Positions 47,872-60,904 of a stretch of DNA of 64,000 nucleotides are shown in pieces. This DNA is from Cannabis sativa (Eukaryota; Streptophyta; Magnoliopsida; Rosales; Cannabaceae). The notes beneath the pieces were generated by a model, which had not been told where the DNA came from, searched no databases, and saw only the letters and a program-made list of their open reading frames with translations. Position numbers and translations under genes: made by a program. Position 1 is the first letter of the stretch, and each line of letters starts with the position of its first letter. The DNA is taken from contig NC_083602.1 of the NCBI RefSeq assembly GCF_029168945.1, forward strand, positions 87,988,027 to 88,052,026, written 5' to 3'.

Positions 47872-48300
47872 TTTTACAATCAATCACCCCACAAAAAAAC
47901 CCAAACCCACTCTGTCAAGTTTTTCAAATTAATCCAAAAAACAAAAACTCAAGCACAAAAAAATAAAATGAATGAATGAATCAAAGTAAAAAGTTTTGAT
48001 GCAAATTCTGTTTGTTTGGTTTGAAAGAATAAAAAAAAAGTGTTGGAATCGTAACAGAGGAAAATGAAGGAGATTGAAGATAAAGATTCTAGGGTTTTAA
48101 ATACAGGAGGAGATTGGAAATGGGAAACAGAAAAAATTTGATCTTGTTTGAAAATGTTGTTTGTAAATATGAAGAAAGATTTTGAAGAAGAAGAAAATGG
48201 CCGAAGCTGGTTCCGACCCTCTCCCGAGTCTTTTGGGCTTTTTAACGGTTTATATTTCGCGGGTGCCATCAAATTTAATTAATTAATAAAAATAATAATA
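47872..48300 (-). promoter_or_regulatory. KIN14 leader and promoter with E2F-like and AACGG motifs
   Basis: TTTCGCGGG at 48255-48263 fits the E2F site consensus. TTTAACGGTTT at 48241-48251 contains the AACGG core of the mitosis-specific activator element. Both lie about 380 bp before the ATG. A regulatory role is an inference. Confidence 0.45.
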
Positions 48301-48629
48301 ATAACTATTAAAGAAACAATTGCTGTTTTGTTGATTTTCTTAGCTGAAAAACAAAATAAGAATAATAAAAAAAATCTTATTTTTAATAGGGTTAATATTA
48401 TTAGGTAAGTTTAGGGTAGGTATTATTAGTGTTTATTGTTTAGCAGTGATATTATTATTGGTGTAATTGAGTACATAACTTAAGAAAATAGCTTTTACAC
48501 AGTATCGCTAACCAATCATGAGGTGTCACTTATAAAAGATGTTGGGTATCACTAGTGCTCAATAATAATGCTCATCTTTAAAAGAGTGTTTCGGTAAATT
48601 TTTTATTTGTTTTGGCATACGAAAGAGCG
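48301..48629. other. AT-rich spacer
   Basis: No gene. It contains a TATCACTAGTGCTCAATAA segment, related to motifs at 40.2 and 51.8 kb, that probably belongs to an eroded MITE. Confidence 0.3.
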
Positions 48630-48885
48630 TTTTTTTTTTCATGATCGCGTACGTTTTAATTATTTAAGATTATCTGTAAAAAAATTTAAAAATTTTGAGT
48701 AGTTTACAATGTCGAAAATAAGATCTACATATTTTATTGCACGTACGACTATTTTTTTTATACGCGTGGTAAGTTACTGTTTAAACCAAAATTTTGGCAT
48801 GGTAAACTATTTGGAATTTTCGAAAAATTTACAAGTGGTCATAAACAGTTACAACGTATGTGAATGTGAACATGAAAAAAAAATT
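48630..48885. mobile_element. Foldback MITE
   Basis: The left arm (TTTTTTTTTCATGATCGCGT, then TTTAAGATTATCTGTAAA) is an imperfect inverse of the right arm (TTTACAAGTGGTCATAAA, then GTGAACATGAAAAAAAAA). Arms are about 85 bp. A related single arm is at 38380-38470. The target duplication was not determined. Confidence 0.55.
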
Positions 48886-48954
48886 AGACTAAATTTTTTT
48901 CTTGATAGCGAAACAGATAGGGAATCTAATATATAAATTTCTAATAATATTTTG

Positions 48955-49257
48955 GAATTTGTGATTTGTAATCTATTAAAATTCTTTACATTTTAAAATG
49001 ATAAAATAAAATTTGTATTTTACAAAATAATACCCCAAAGTTAGTTTTTAACACGAACAAATGTAAAAAAAAAAATATAACCATCTTAGTCATGACACAT
49101 CCACGTCATATCATTATGAAATTTTACTTTGATAAAAAATAAGTTTATAATATTATTTTGTATAATTTTAAAATATTAGATTTGATTAGTCATTTAATAA
49201 AATAAAAAATTTAATTAATATTTTTTTGCAAAATACAATCTCTAAAATGGTATTTAC
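48955..49257. mobile_element. Eroded Mutator-type MITE, third family copy
   Basis: The right end (GCAAAATACAATCTCTAAAATGG, then TATTTAC) matches the right end of the 5637-6000 element. The left arm is degraded and AT-rich. Confidence 0.45.
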
Positions 49258-51348
49258 ACTTTTTAATACTATGCCTTTGACCACCTATTTTTTTTTTTAG
49301 GAGAATTGACCACCTATCCTTATGTTTTGTTCTCTGTTTTTTTTTTTTTTGTTTTAATATTTGAATTGACTTCTTGTTGTAAAAAAAAGAAAATTATAGT
49401 TTTTTTTCTTTTGTTTTTTGAAAAAATAAATAAATAAAAAGAAGAAACAAATGGAAATAATTGTTATTTTGTTAATTGAAATTGAAAATGCTTGAGTATT
49501 TGTAATATTTTGTGTGTGTGTGGCAGTTCAAGTAATTACAACTTTCTTTTCTTTTTAATGAAACAATTATCTAGAAGAGATTTTATTTTTATGATTTACT
49601 AAATTTTGATTGAGAGTTATAATTTTGGAATGAAGCCAATCGAGTAAGAAAATTAACCTAATAATAATTTAAATGAACAAAATAAAATAAAAGAATTTGC
49701 TCGATCAAATAAATATAAATCAGAATTATAAATAGTATTATTTGTAAAAATAAAATAAAAATATATATTATCTTAAAAAAGTTATGTAAATTACTTCTAT
49801 TTTATTTTTATATAATTTTTTTATGAATATATATATTCAATGACAAAAGCAGTGGCAAATAAAATATTGAATAATCAAAATTATTATTTTATTATATATA
49901 TATTTTATATTGTTTACTCACATAGTAAAAAAGAATTCTAAATTAAAAGGTAAATAGTATATTTTAAGTTAACTAAATTATCTTTTATGAAATATGTATA
50001 TTTTCTAAATAAAATACTTTTTTAGGGTGAATCTGATATTTAATTTTTAATAATAATAAACACATTCACTTTCCAATTCTTATTAAAATATTTTCATTAC
50101 TAAAAAAGGATAAACAAATGAATTACAAAACATATTATTACTATTTGTGATTAGTAAATTAACATATATGGAGATTTTTTTTAGTGGTCGTAAACATGGA
50201 GATTAGGAGTGTTTTATATAAATTTTAATTAAAAATATTTTGCATTTAAAAAAATATATATATTTTGTAAATCATCTATCAAATAAAAAATCTACAATAT
50301 CACAAATTGTTCACAATTTCAAAAGTAAAAAGATGATATATGTTGATAAATATAGGCATGTTATATGATTAACATGATTAATATAATTAGTAATAATTTA
50401 ATTAGAGCAATATCTTAATTTTTTAACAAAGCAATATGTTAATTATGATTTGGAAATATTATTATTTTCTATAGCACATAAAACTGTACAAATATATCTT
50501 AAATATTTTCAAATTATGTTATTATAATTATTATTTTTATATTAAAATCTAAAACTAAGTCAAATTAATAAAATAAACAAACAATTTGATAATGTCTTAT
50601 TTTAACATGAAATTAAATCAACTAACTTCATATTTTAAATAATTATAAAACTTTGTAATTAACAAAACATGTAATTTATGACTAGTTTTTGTCTCATAAA
50701 TATTATTGTTATATGCAATCAAAATTCCAATTTGATTAGAAATAGAAATAATCATGGATATATAAGAATGAATGATATCTTCATTGCTATTATATTTGCA
50801 ATTTATTTTAATTATTTACATATTGGAACAAATAAAAATGTTGAAAGTGTAAATTAATATTTTGTTATTGCATCGAAATATATAAATGTTGACTAATTTG
50901 AACTTAGTAAAATAAGTTATATACATTCTAGTTTATAATTATGAAAATGGGTCATTAGAGCATGAGGACTTAACCGTAAGGGCTTAGGCTTGAAACGGAC
51001 AATATCATACCAACATCACCAATTATGAATTTAAAACATTTCCTATCTCACACAAAGTTAAAGATTTTTCCTTTAGCAAAAAATAAAAACGGATAATTTG
51101 CTGTCAAATTCTTTGAACTTTGACATTTAGCACGATCAACCACTTAGATTGAAATTTTGTGGGTTGAACTTTTGCAGTCAAATTATAGATTTTTAATTAT
51201 TTTTTCAACGACATTAAATTCATTAACTTGGATTCCTATAATAATTAAAATACTAAGATAACTTTGCAAAGGTCATTGTTTGTACGACTAATTAATGGGA
51301 ATATGAAAGATAGTACTATTTCACACAGGATTATTGATCTTTTTTATG
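49258..51348. other. AT-rich gene desert
   Basis: No coding frames, RNA genes or element ends could be supported. Confidence 0.4.
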
Positions 51349-51607
51349 GGTAAATAGTGACATAAGTACTCAAAGTTTTAGATTTATAAACGACATAAAC
51401 TCAATGATTTTTTTTAGTGGCATAAGTACCAATGTTTATAAAACTGTAATTTTCTTCCAGTTTCATCAATACAGACTCTGTTATTGTCTCAAACAGAATA
51501 CATATAAGACCCAAATTTTAGATTATTTGGTCTGGACCAAAAATATGTAGTATCAGTTAATTTTACAAACTCAAAACTTTGAGTACTTATGCTGTTATTT
51601 ACTTTTT
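51349..51607. mobile_element. MITE with inverted ends
   Basis: The left end GTAAATAGTGACATAAGTAC and the inverse of the right end, GTAAATAACAGCATAAGTAC, continue with ACTCAAAGTTTT. The poly-T flanks make the target duplication ambiguous. Confidence 0.6.
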
Positions 51608-52807
51608 TTTTATTATCTTTGTAACAATATATATACATTGAAATATTAATTTTTTAAAAAAATTATGTAAAATATTTCGTTAAATAATTGTATATTCATT
51701 TAAAGTTCACAATGTTTTTTCTTAAACTAACAATATCTATTAAATAAAGAAAGATATTTATATGAAAAATATGCTACAAGGGACTATTAGTGCTTAGCGT
51801 TATTAATTACAAGGTATCATATCAAATATCAATATTTTAATTTAATTTATTATATATATAAAAATTGTTCACATTCACAATACATAATATTAAACACTAA
51901 TAATGTCTAATAACAAAATTCCACTTATATACTAAAATACGAAATTGAAAGTTATATATATTAAATTGTAGAAATGATGATAATTGAATATAGAATGAAA
52001 AGGTGTATGGTGCTTGAGAGTTGTATAATCAAATAATAAGGATATATCTAATATAGGATAGGAAGGCCTTTTCTATATAGATGGTCTTGTATCATCAACT
52101 TTGTGTACTCTCTTTTTCATACTCTAAACTCATGGTGGGGAGTTACATATATAGGATAATAACCACACATCAACTTTTGTATAACATTATTTCTAATGAG
52201 GAAAAAAAAACTTTGTATAACATGCATGTATGTATGTATTTAAAAATATTAAAAAAGAGGTTGAAAACCCCACTACATAAAATTTGCATATAACACTTTA
52301 AAACAAATACTATACCACACTTGAAAAAAAATAAATTTTTTTTAGTGAGGGTAAGGTATCAATAGTTAATTAACCTTGTTTTTTTTTTTTATAATATGAT
52401 TAATTAATAAATTCATATTATTCATTTATCAATTCACTTTTATAGGTCTTTATATATCCAGCTCATATATTGAATTATAAATCATTTGAGCAAGTTTCAA
52501 GCCCCAAAAACTTAATGTGTATTTAGAAACAAATAAAAGATAGTAGTTAAGCACCAAATACTTGAAAACAAAAAAAGTCTTTACTAATCAATTCATAACT
52601 TTTTTCAAAAAAATAAAAAATAATAAAGTAAACAATTAATTGAAATAAACGTGACCCATTCCATGATACATATAATATCCAAGTGGTCAAAATATAAATT
52701 AAAATTTAAAGGTATAAAAGTGGTGGCCTCAATCTGCAATTCTTAGCTATGATTATTAGTAAGAAAGTCATCCTATGTAAAAAATTGCAGATTATTATTT
52801 ACTTAGC
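51608..52807. other. AT-rich spacer
   Basis: No gene. The short open frame at 52081-52293 has no recognisable domain and low-complexity codon use. Confidence 0.35.
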
Positions 52808-52820
52808 ATTAATATTATAT

Positions 52821-52961
52821 TTTTTTTTTTTTGAGTGTAACGTAATGGTATTTCACAATTATTTAATAGCTTAATAGCTTTAAGGTCCTAGGTTCAAACC
52901 TATGACCTTTCCCTTTTTCCCATCCCTCCCTCACCACTAAGCTAGCCTTAGTGGCTTTAAA
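52821..52961 (-). mobile_element. tRNA-derived SINE with 13-bp target duplication
   Basis: On the minus strand an RNA polymerase III A box, TAGCTTAGTGG (52944-52934), is followed 33 nt later by a B box, GGTTTGAACC (52900-52891). A poly-A tail ends the element (T run at 52821-52832 on the plus strand). The flanks are identical, ATTAATATTATAT at 52808-52820 and 52962-52974. All the hallmarks of a SINE are present; the family was not identified. Confidence 0.85.
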
Positions 52962-52974
52962 ATTAATATTATAT

Positions 52975-53929
52975 AGAATACTTTTTTAATGGATACTAAA
53001 TAAATTTAAGTCAAATTCAATTTTTTTAATGGAGTTTTTTTTTTTAATTAATGAAACAACTCTATCATATAAAAATAAGAGATTTTGTTAATTAAATAAA
53101 AAAATAAGTATAAAATCTTAAATTTTCCTAATTAATAATATACCTATTAAAAATATATATACATATATATATTTAAGACTAGTAATCTATATAATATATA
53201 TACACGTAGAAATTTGATGTATATATTTAAAAAGTTATGCGGTCCTTCATAAAACTATCTATGACTATCATTACATATATGTATTTATTGTGCCATTCAA
53301 ATAAAAAATATATGTATATTATTGTGTCTAAAAAATGTGTGTTATTTAAATATGTATCTAACAATATTACTTATATTTTATCGAGACATATTAGGTAATA
53401 GGTATATATAGAGAGAGGAGAGGAGGGAGGGGGAGATCAAAATATATTAATTATTATGGTGATTAAAATGATGTAAATAATGTTTCTATTTCTTTAATTT
53501 ATTAAATAATTAGTTAATATTGTGCCCAGAGTTAGTCTTGAAATTTTATCATAAGAAAAAAAAATATTTTCGAGTTCTTATTTAGAAAAAAAAAAATATA
53601 ATATTCATAATCAGTAAAAATATATATATAATTTTGAAAAGAGAGAAAAAAAAATTGGGTCCGTGAGCTAGATGGGTCATAATACAAACTTATCCCGCCT
53701 ATATGTCTAAAATCGGATCTAGTTGTGGCTCGTAACTTTACTAAACTTACTATTTTTGTAACCTGATTATCATTTCAGTTTAGAATCTATTTAAACTAAT
53801 TACTACTATATTTGTAAGGAAAGTTGATGATTAAATAATATTGAATTTCCATTTAAAGAAATGATGTAACACGATTTGAGAATATATTAAATACCATATG
53901 AGAATATAAAAAGTTTATAGTGAAGAAAT
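52975..53929. other. AT-rich spacer
   Basis: No gene. There are AT dinucleotide tracts and a short GA-rich run near 53410-53430. Confidence 0.35.
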
Positions 53930-54053
53930 AAAGAAAATTATTCCATATACTATTTTTTTTAACTTTTTTTATTAAATTTACGGTTTGAATTTCTAAAGTG
54001 GTTGTAGCGCTAGTTGTAATAGAGATTTCTATACGATTTTTTATTGCGAATTA
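53930..54053. repeat. Left half of an older repeat interrupted by the gypsy element
   Basis: It contains GGTTGTAGCGCTAGTTGTAA close to the insertion site. A partner unit, GGTTGCAGCGCTAGTTGCAA, resumes right after the element at 62868, and a diverged copy lies at 26740-26950. Confidence 0.55.
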
Positions 54054-56013
54054 TGTAAAGACCGCATATGATAAATACCATGTATTATTAAATAATTAAG
54101 ATTTATGTATGAGGTTAATTAATAATTATGAAATGCATATTTTGGGAATATATTTAATGTGTCATATATGTTGTCATGTTATTTTATGTCTAATTACCCA
54201 ATTTCACATTTCTGTGTTTGTGTTCGGAAGCGGTGGAAAGCGGCGTTGGGCCTTTAGAGAGTCATATATTGTATGTTATAGCACTTTTATTTCGAGGTTT
54301 TAATGTTAGGGTATTGATATCGGGTTTTGACCGGAATAAATTTTATAACTAAATGTCCTTAGAAGTTTTTATTGAATTTTAGAATTTTCATATGGGGTGA
54401 TTGGTGGCTTAATGTTCTCTTTTATTATTATTAATTATTCTTTATTTTTAAATTATTATTCAGCCCAATAGCTAAGTCTATTAAGTAATAGATTTATATA
54501 AAAGTTTAATTTTTATTCTCTTGAAAGACCTAGAAACAAATATCAAACCATCATCTTCTTCAATCCCTCTCTCTCTTGCTCTCGAATTCCCTAGGAGCAG
54601 CTTGAAGCTGTGATTTTCCAACTCTTCAACAATAACTCCAGCTGAATTCTTAAACCTCAACTCAAGGTATCTTTATTTAGCTATCTTTTTCATGTTTTTC
54701 TTAGGTTTAGGTTGAGTTGTGAGAGTTGAGTTATTGGTTTTTGTGGTTGTTTGTTTTCTGAGTCATTATAATGTGTAACCTGGTGTTTTATATGTCTTTG
54801 CTGCTGGTTTGGATCAATTTAAGGGAGGGTTACCTTGTTGTGAGTCAATTGGAGTTTATGAACTTCAATTTGGGCTCTAATGGTGGATTTATGTTTTGAC
54901 TTGTTTATTATAAATTGATGGTTGGAATGTGTTATTTGGGGTATAAGCAGGTATTCTGGAAGTTATACAAAAGTTTGGGCTTGTTTTGGATTCATGGGGA
55001 TTGAATTTTTTGTCCCAGGCTCGAGCCGATCGGCCAGGTTGCGAAGCCTCTCGCAACCGGTCGACCGGTTGGTACCCAGGAACTAGGGTTCCGGTTGGGA
55101 ACCGGTCTGCCGGTTGGGGCTTTTTCCCGAGCCCTAGTTTTTCTCGTTTTTAAGTAATTTAGGGTATTGTCATCCTATTTATCGATAGGGTTAAGCTTAG
55201 TTTCTATTTTAAATCCCCGATAAGTGTTTTAGCGAGTCTCTCATCGGATTTTGAACATTATGGTTTAGGGCCCTGTAAAACGTCGAGTGCACTTCCACTC
55301 GGGTGGCCAGGCACACTTGAGCACGGAACGAGGTAAGATAGCGTAAGAATATATATATGAATGTATGTGCTTGTTTTGATTGTTATACTACTAGCACTAA
55401 TATGAATTGATTATTACAGTGTTAGTATAGTGTTGCATATTAATGTGATTACGGTGTTACAAACACGAGTACCCGGGGTACGTCGTGTTCGTGGTATAAC
55501 ACTTAGTAATTCTCGGGAGTACAGTTAGGGCTCTACCAACACAAGTACAGAATTGGTACTTTAGTGCATTTGGTACAGTAGTCGTACTACCCTTAAGAAC
55601 GTTCTTAACCATTTGGTGAGCTTGGTTATTGAGCTCAGGGCGGCTTAATCATAAAGCCGACATTGCAATACTTTTATATATTTCTTGCATATCTTGCGAG
55701 TACGTTGACTCATCGGTTTGCTACCTTGTGTAGGTAAAGGAAAAGCAAAGTTTGGAGGAACGGTGAGGTAGAACTCGGCATGATTGTACATATCGCGGCG
55801 ATTGCAACCCGGAGGGTTTCGGTCATTATTATTTTGAGTACGTATTTTGAGGATGCATGTCCAGCTAAACTTTAAAAAAATAATATATGTATATAGAAGT
55901 AAAGTACTTTTAACTTGTATTTTGATACTCGGGATCCCGATCCATATGATTATTAATATATAAAATATTAAAATTAATTTACGAGTTTATTATTATAAAA
56001 TACGGGTGTTACA
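54054..56013 (+). repeat. 5' LTR of the gypsy element (1960 bp)
   Basis: It starts TGTAAAGACCGC and ends GGTGTTACA. A TATA-like TTTATATAAAAG is at about 54492-54503. A GC-rich block (about 55018-55130) is the part most diverged from the other LTR. Confidence 0.95.
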
Positions 56014-56016
56014 GTT

Positions 56017-56030
56017 TGGTATCAGAGCCA
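56017..56030 (+). other. Primer-binding site (initiator methionine tRNA)
   Basis: TGGTATCAGAGCCA lies 3 bp after the 5' LTR, the usual plant tRNA-iMet primer site. Confidence 0.9.
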
Positions 56031-56253
56031 CCGGGTTGTCAACGAAGGCCGTCGAATATGTACAATCAAGGCCGAGTGTCGAGTTCGGCTCACGGTTCGT
56101 AAGCTTTATTTCTTTTTGCAAGCTTGTTTTAAGATATGTTGTGATGTATATATGATTAATTGAGATGTTGTAAATCTTAATTGCGGTCTTGAAAATATTT
56201 TGACCACTGTCTGACCTACGTGCCTTGTGGGTTCGCAGGCTAAGTCCTAAATA

Positions 56254-57475
56254 ATGGACGACCAGCGAAACGTTAGAAGGCAGGGTGAGTTGGTTGAGGC
56301 CGGAGGTGGTCGGGGTGGTAGAAATCCCCAAAACCCCGTGGACGCGGTAGAGGCCGCGGTCGAGTCCGAGGGTGGACGGGGAGAATCCACCTCGGGCCCC
56401 TGTTGATTGGGAACAAAGGTTTGCGAGATGCAAACTAGAATTGAGCAACAAGAAGAAGAGATCAGACGACTTAGACAACGAGATGCTCGGTTGAGCTTCC
56501 CCGCAACCGCCTGCTTTGCGGCTCTGCGGCTCCTGCAGCCCCTGCGGTGCCAGCTGAGCAAAATATTGCTGGTAACCGCATGGAGCCTTTATATGAGAGG
56601 TTCAGAAAACAAGCACCTCCAGTATTTCTGGGAGGTCCTGATGTTCTTAAAGAATTTGGCTTGAGTGGTTGGCTTGTTATCGAAAGAATGCGAATTTTAT
56701 GGGCGTAGGCGGAAATGATAGGGTGGCATGTGCCACGTTCCAATTTCGGGAGGATGCCACGATTTGGTGGGAAATGGTATCCTCACTAGAGATGTGACCG
56801 AATGACACAGGAAGAGTTCGGGAATTATTCAACGCCAAATATTACAATGAGGCGGTCCGCAGTGCAAAGCGGAAGGAATTTGTTGAGTTGTTACAAGGTG
56901 AGGGTATGTCAGTAACCGAGTATACCACCAAGTTTGATCGCTTGGCCAAGTTAGCCTCCGGAATTGTACCAACAGACTTCAGCAAGAAAGAAAAGTATTT
57001 GGCTGGGCTGAATGCCAAAATCAGACATGATCTGGTTATTACAACGAATGATACCACAACTTATGCAGAAATGGTTGATAAGGCTCTTCGAGCTGAAGGA
57101 GCGATTAAATTTTTGCAAGAAGCAGAGAGTCTTCGGTGTTAGTGGGATCACTATTCTCCCTATGTACGAGTCTGAAAAAGAGAGTGGGGGTTCTACTTTT
57201 GAACAGAAGAAAAGAACTTTCCCATCTTCGGGAAGTTCAGGGCAAGGAAAAAGGTTTCGAGGAAACCAGAACAGAGGAGGACGTCAGACTTATTCCTATC
57301 ACGAGTGCCGCGTTGCAAGAAGCATCACCCGGAACTTGTTAGGAGGGGCTGTTTTCGGTGTGGTTCGGTGGGACATCTCGGGAAGGGCTGTCCTCGGTTA
57401 AAGAAAGAGGAGCCGAAGCACGAGGTCGAAACTGTGCTGCACACTGCTCGTGTCTTTGCTATAACTCGGTGATCT
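56254..57475 (+). pseudogene. Broken gag region of the gypsy element
   Basis: The frame starting at the ATG 56254 stops after 50 codons (56404). Capsid-like sequence resumes in other frames (EEFRELFNAKYYN, then VTEYTTKFDRLAKLASG at about 56810-57140). A CCHC zinc knuckle, CFRCGSVGHLGKGC, sits near 57349-57390. Stops and frame changes separate these parts. Confidence 0.85.
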
Positions 57476-57529
57476 TCTTTGCCAGATCCTTCGGTAGTTA
57501 CTGAGTCGGCTTCTAATCAATGGTTTTGC

Positions 57530-60500
57530 TTATCTTGTTTTATTTGATTCGGGTGCTACTCGGTCTTATGTGTCATCAAGACTTCTTGATCAGTTTGATA
57601 GACCTAGTGATATTCTCGAGACGGGGTTTGGAACCCTGTTGCCTAATGGAGAATTAATTATTTCAAGGAAGTGGGTTAGGTCAGTATTAATTAGAATTGA
57701 AGATAGAGAATTGAGTGCAGATCTCGTGGAGTTACCATTGGTGAGATTCGATATTATACTTGGTATGGACTTTTTGTCCAAATACTCTGCTAGTATTGAT
57801 TGTAAACGGAAAATGGTGACTTTTGAACCGGAGAATGAGGAACCTTTTGTTTTTGTTGGTTCGGTCCAAGGTTCTCGTGTCCCAAGAATCTCAGCGTTGA
57901 AAGCAAGGGATTTATTACGAGATGGATGTGTTGGATTTACGGCGGTGGTAGTGGATTCCGGTAAACTGTGTTACTTGAACCGAGAAGAAGTTAAAGTGGT
58001 TAAGGAATTCACGGATGTATTTCCGGAGGAATTGCGGGATTACCACCTCGGCGGGAGATAGATTTCATCATTGATTTAATTCTGGAGAGCGAGAACACAT
58101 TTCAAAAGCACCTTAGAATGGCACCTGTGAATTAAAAGAGCGAAGATACAAGCTCCAAGGGATGTTGGATCTAGGGTTCACTCGGCCTAGTGTGTCACCT
58201 TGGGGAGCCCTGTGCTATTCGTGAAGAAGAAAGATGGAACTCTTCGAATGTGTATTGATTATCGGGAGCTGAATAAGTTAACCATTAAAAATAAATATCC
58301 TCTGCCCAGAATTGACGATTTGTTTGACCAACTTCAAGGCAAGACAGTATTCTCTAAGATTGATTTGAGGTTTGGATATCATCGATTGAGAATTCGAGAA
58401 GAAGATATCCGAAGACGACCTTCGAACCGGTATGGTCATTATGAATTCCTGGTTATGTCTTTTGGGTTAACAAATGCACCGGCGGCTTTTATGGATCTCA
58501 TGAATAGGGTATTCAAAGATTTCCTCGATAATTTTGTAATTGTATTTATCGATGACATTCTTGTGTACTCTCGGTCAGAAGCAGAATATGAGCAACATCT
58601 TCGAATGGTTCTGCAGCGACTTAGAGATCATAAACTCTATGCAAAGTTCAAAAAGTGTGAGTTACGGCTGTCACAAGTGTCTTTTACGGGGCATATTGTT
58701 GGAAAAGACGGAATTATGGTTGATCCGGGGGAAGATTGAGGCGGTAAAGAATTGGCCTAGACCTAAAACGATCCTTTGAAATTCGAAGTTTCCTCGGTTT
58801 AGCGGGTTATTATCGGCGTTTTGTGGAAGGATTTTCCAAAATCGCGATGCCGCTATCCGAGCTAACTAGGAAAAATCAGCGATTTATATGGTCAGATAAG
58901 TGTGAAAAGAGTTTTCAAGAGCTGAAGCAACGATTGATTACGGCTCTGTTCTAGCCTTGCCTACGATCGAAAAGTTTGTAGTGTCTTGTGACGCATCAAG
59001 GCGGGGTTTAGGTTGTGTGTTAATGCAAGCGAGATAAAGTCATAGCTTATGCTTCTCGGCAATTGAAAGATTATGAGCAGCGTTACCCAACTCACGACCT
59101 AGAACTTGCAGCAGTGGTGTTCGCCTTGAAAATTTGGCGACATTACTTGTATGGTGAAAAGTGTGAGATCTATCTTGACCACAAGAGTCTCGAAGTATTT
59201 CTTCACTCGAAGGATTTGAACATGAGACGAGAGAAGATGGTTAGAATTGGTAAAAGACTATGATTGTGAAATCTGTATCATCTGGAAAGGCAAATGTTGT
59301 GGTGATGCCTTAAGCAGAAAAGGACCTGATCAGATATCCAACATGGTCATGATTTCCTCTCAGCTAGCCTCGGAAATGACTAGAGCAAACATTGAGTTGA
59401 TGACTGAGAAATTATTTAATCTGACACTTCAGTCAGATTTGTTGGAAAGAATCAGAATGGCCCAGTTAGAAGATTCTGAATTGGTTAAAATTCGAGAAGA
59501 TGTTTTAGCAGGCAAAGCTAAGGACTTCTCAATTTCTGACAATGGGATGTTGTTGTTTAAAGCACGGGTGTGTGTCCCTGATATCAGTGAGCTTAAAAAA
59601 GAAATTTTAGAAGAAGCTCATACTACCCCTTACTCATTACATCCAGGAACCACCAAAATGTATCAAGATTTGAAACCACATTACGGTGGTATGGGATGAA
59701 GAGGGATGTAGTGGACTATGTCACTAAATGTTTAACTTGTCGGCAAATCAAAGTGAGCATCAACGGCCGGCGGGGTTACTTGACCATTAACACTTCCGGA
59801 ATGGAAGTGGGGAAGACATCGCAATGGACTTTGTGGTTGGCTTGCCTAGAACCACGGGAATGTACGACTCGGTTTGGGTTGTGGTGGATCGTTTTACAAA
59901 GTCGGCACATTTCTTACGTGTTAAGGTAACCTATACGGATGGATCGGTATCTTGATTTGTATGTGAAAGAAATTATTTGTGTTCATGGAGTACGAAGTCA
60001 ATCATTTCAGATAGAGACCCTAAATTTACCTCAAAGTTTTGGGTAAGTTTGCAAAAGGCTATGGGAACTAATTTGAAATTTAGCACAGCCTTTCATCCTC
60101 AAACAGATGGGCAATCTGAACGAACCATCCAGATACTTGAAGACTTGTTACGAGCTTGTGTCATGGATTTTGGAGGGTCATGGAGTAAGTATTTGCCTCT
60201 GATTGAATTCTCCTATAACAATAGTTATCAAAGTACCATAGGAATGGCTCCTTATGAGCTACTCTATGGCCGAAAGTGTCGTTCCCCAATTCATTGGGAC
60301 GAAACAGGAGAACAAAAATATTTAGGCCCTGAATTAGTCCAGAAGACAACTGAGGCAATAGACAAAATCAAAGCTCGAATGCTTGCTTCTCAAAGCAGGC
60401 AGAAAAGTTATGCAGATCCCAAGCGACGGGATGTTACATTCCAACCTGGTGATCATGTTTTTCTGCGAGTATCCCCAATGAAAGGTATCAGACGTTTTGG

Positions 60501-60865
60501 AAAGAAAGGTAAATTGAGCCCTAGGTTTATTGGACCTTTTGAAATTCTGGAGAAGGTTGGGCAAGTTGCTTATAGGTTAGCCTTACCTCCAGCATTATCG
60601 ACGATTGCATAATGTATTTCATGTTTCCATGCTGAGGAAGTACGTGTCTGATCCAATGCATGTTTTGAGTTACGAAGCATTGGAATTGCAACCTGACTTA
60701 TCATATGACGAACAACCAGTGCAAATTCTGGATAAGAAGGAAAAGGTTCTCCGAACCAAAACCATATCATTGGTCAAAGTACTTTGGAGAAACAGTAAAG
60801 TGGAAGAAGCCACTTGGGAGTTAGAAGCTGATATGAGGGCTCAGCATCCTGAATTGTTCAGATAG
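57530..60865 (+). pseudogene. Broken pol region of the gypsy element
   Basis: Segments in order: aspartic protease (active-site DSGA at 57546-57557); reverse transcriptase 58200-58739 ([11 protein letters not shown], catalytic FIDD at 58545-58556); RNase H ([14 protein letters not shown] near 58990, then [20 protein letters not shown] from about 59050); integrase (zinc region 59640-59760, ISDRD near 60004, SERT near 60115); and the C-terminal tail to the TAG at 60863-60865. Frame shifts occur near 58060, 58735, 59030, 59250, 59700, 59930 and 60610, plus others. Confidence 0.9.
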
Positions 60866-60890
60866 ATTTCGGGGACGAAATCTTTTTTTT

Positions 60891-60903
60891 AACGGGGGGA
60901 TAA
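60891..60903 (+). other. Polypurine tract of the gypsy element
   Basis: AACGGGGGGATAA precedes the 3' LTR by one base and fits the plus-strand primer position. Confidence 0.8.
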
Positions 60904-60904
60904 T

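Noticed and set aside
54109..54303. Identical 64-65 residue open frames in both LTRs (also 60960-61154)
   Set aside because: They lie in LTR sequence, have no domain, and are repeated only because the LTR is.
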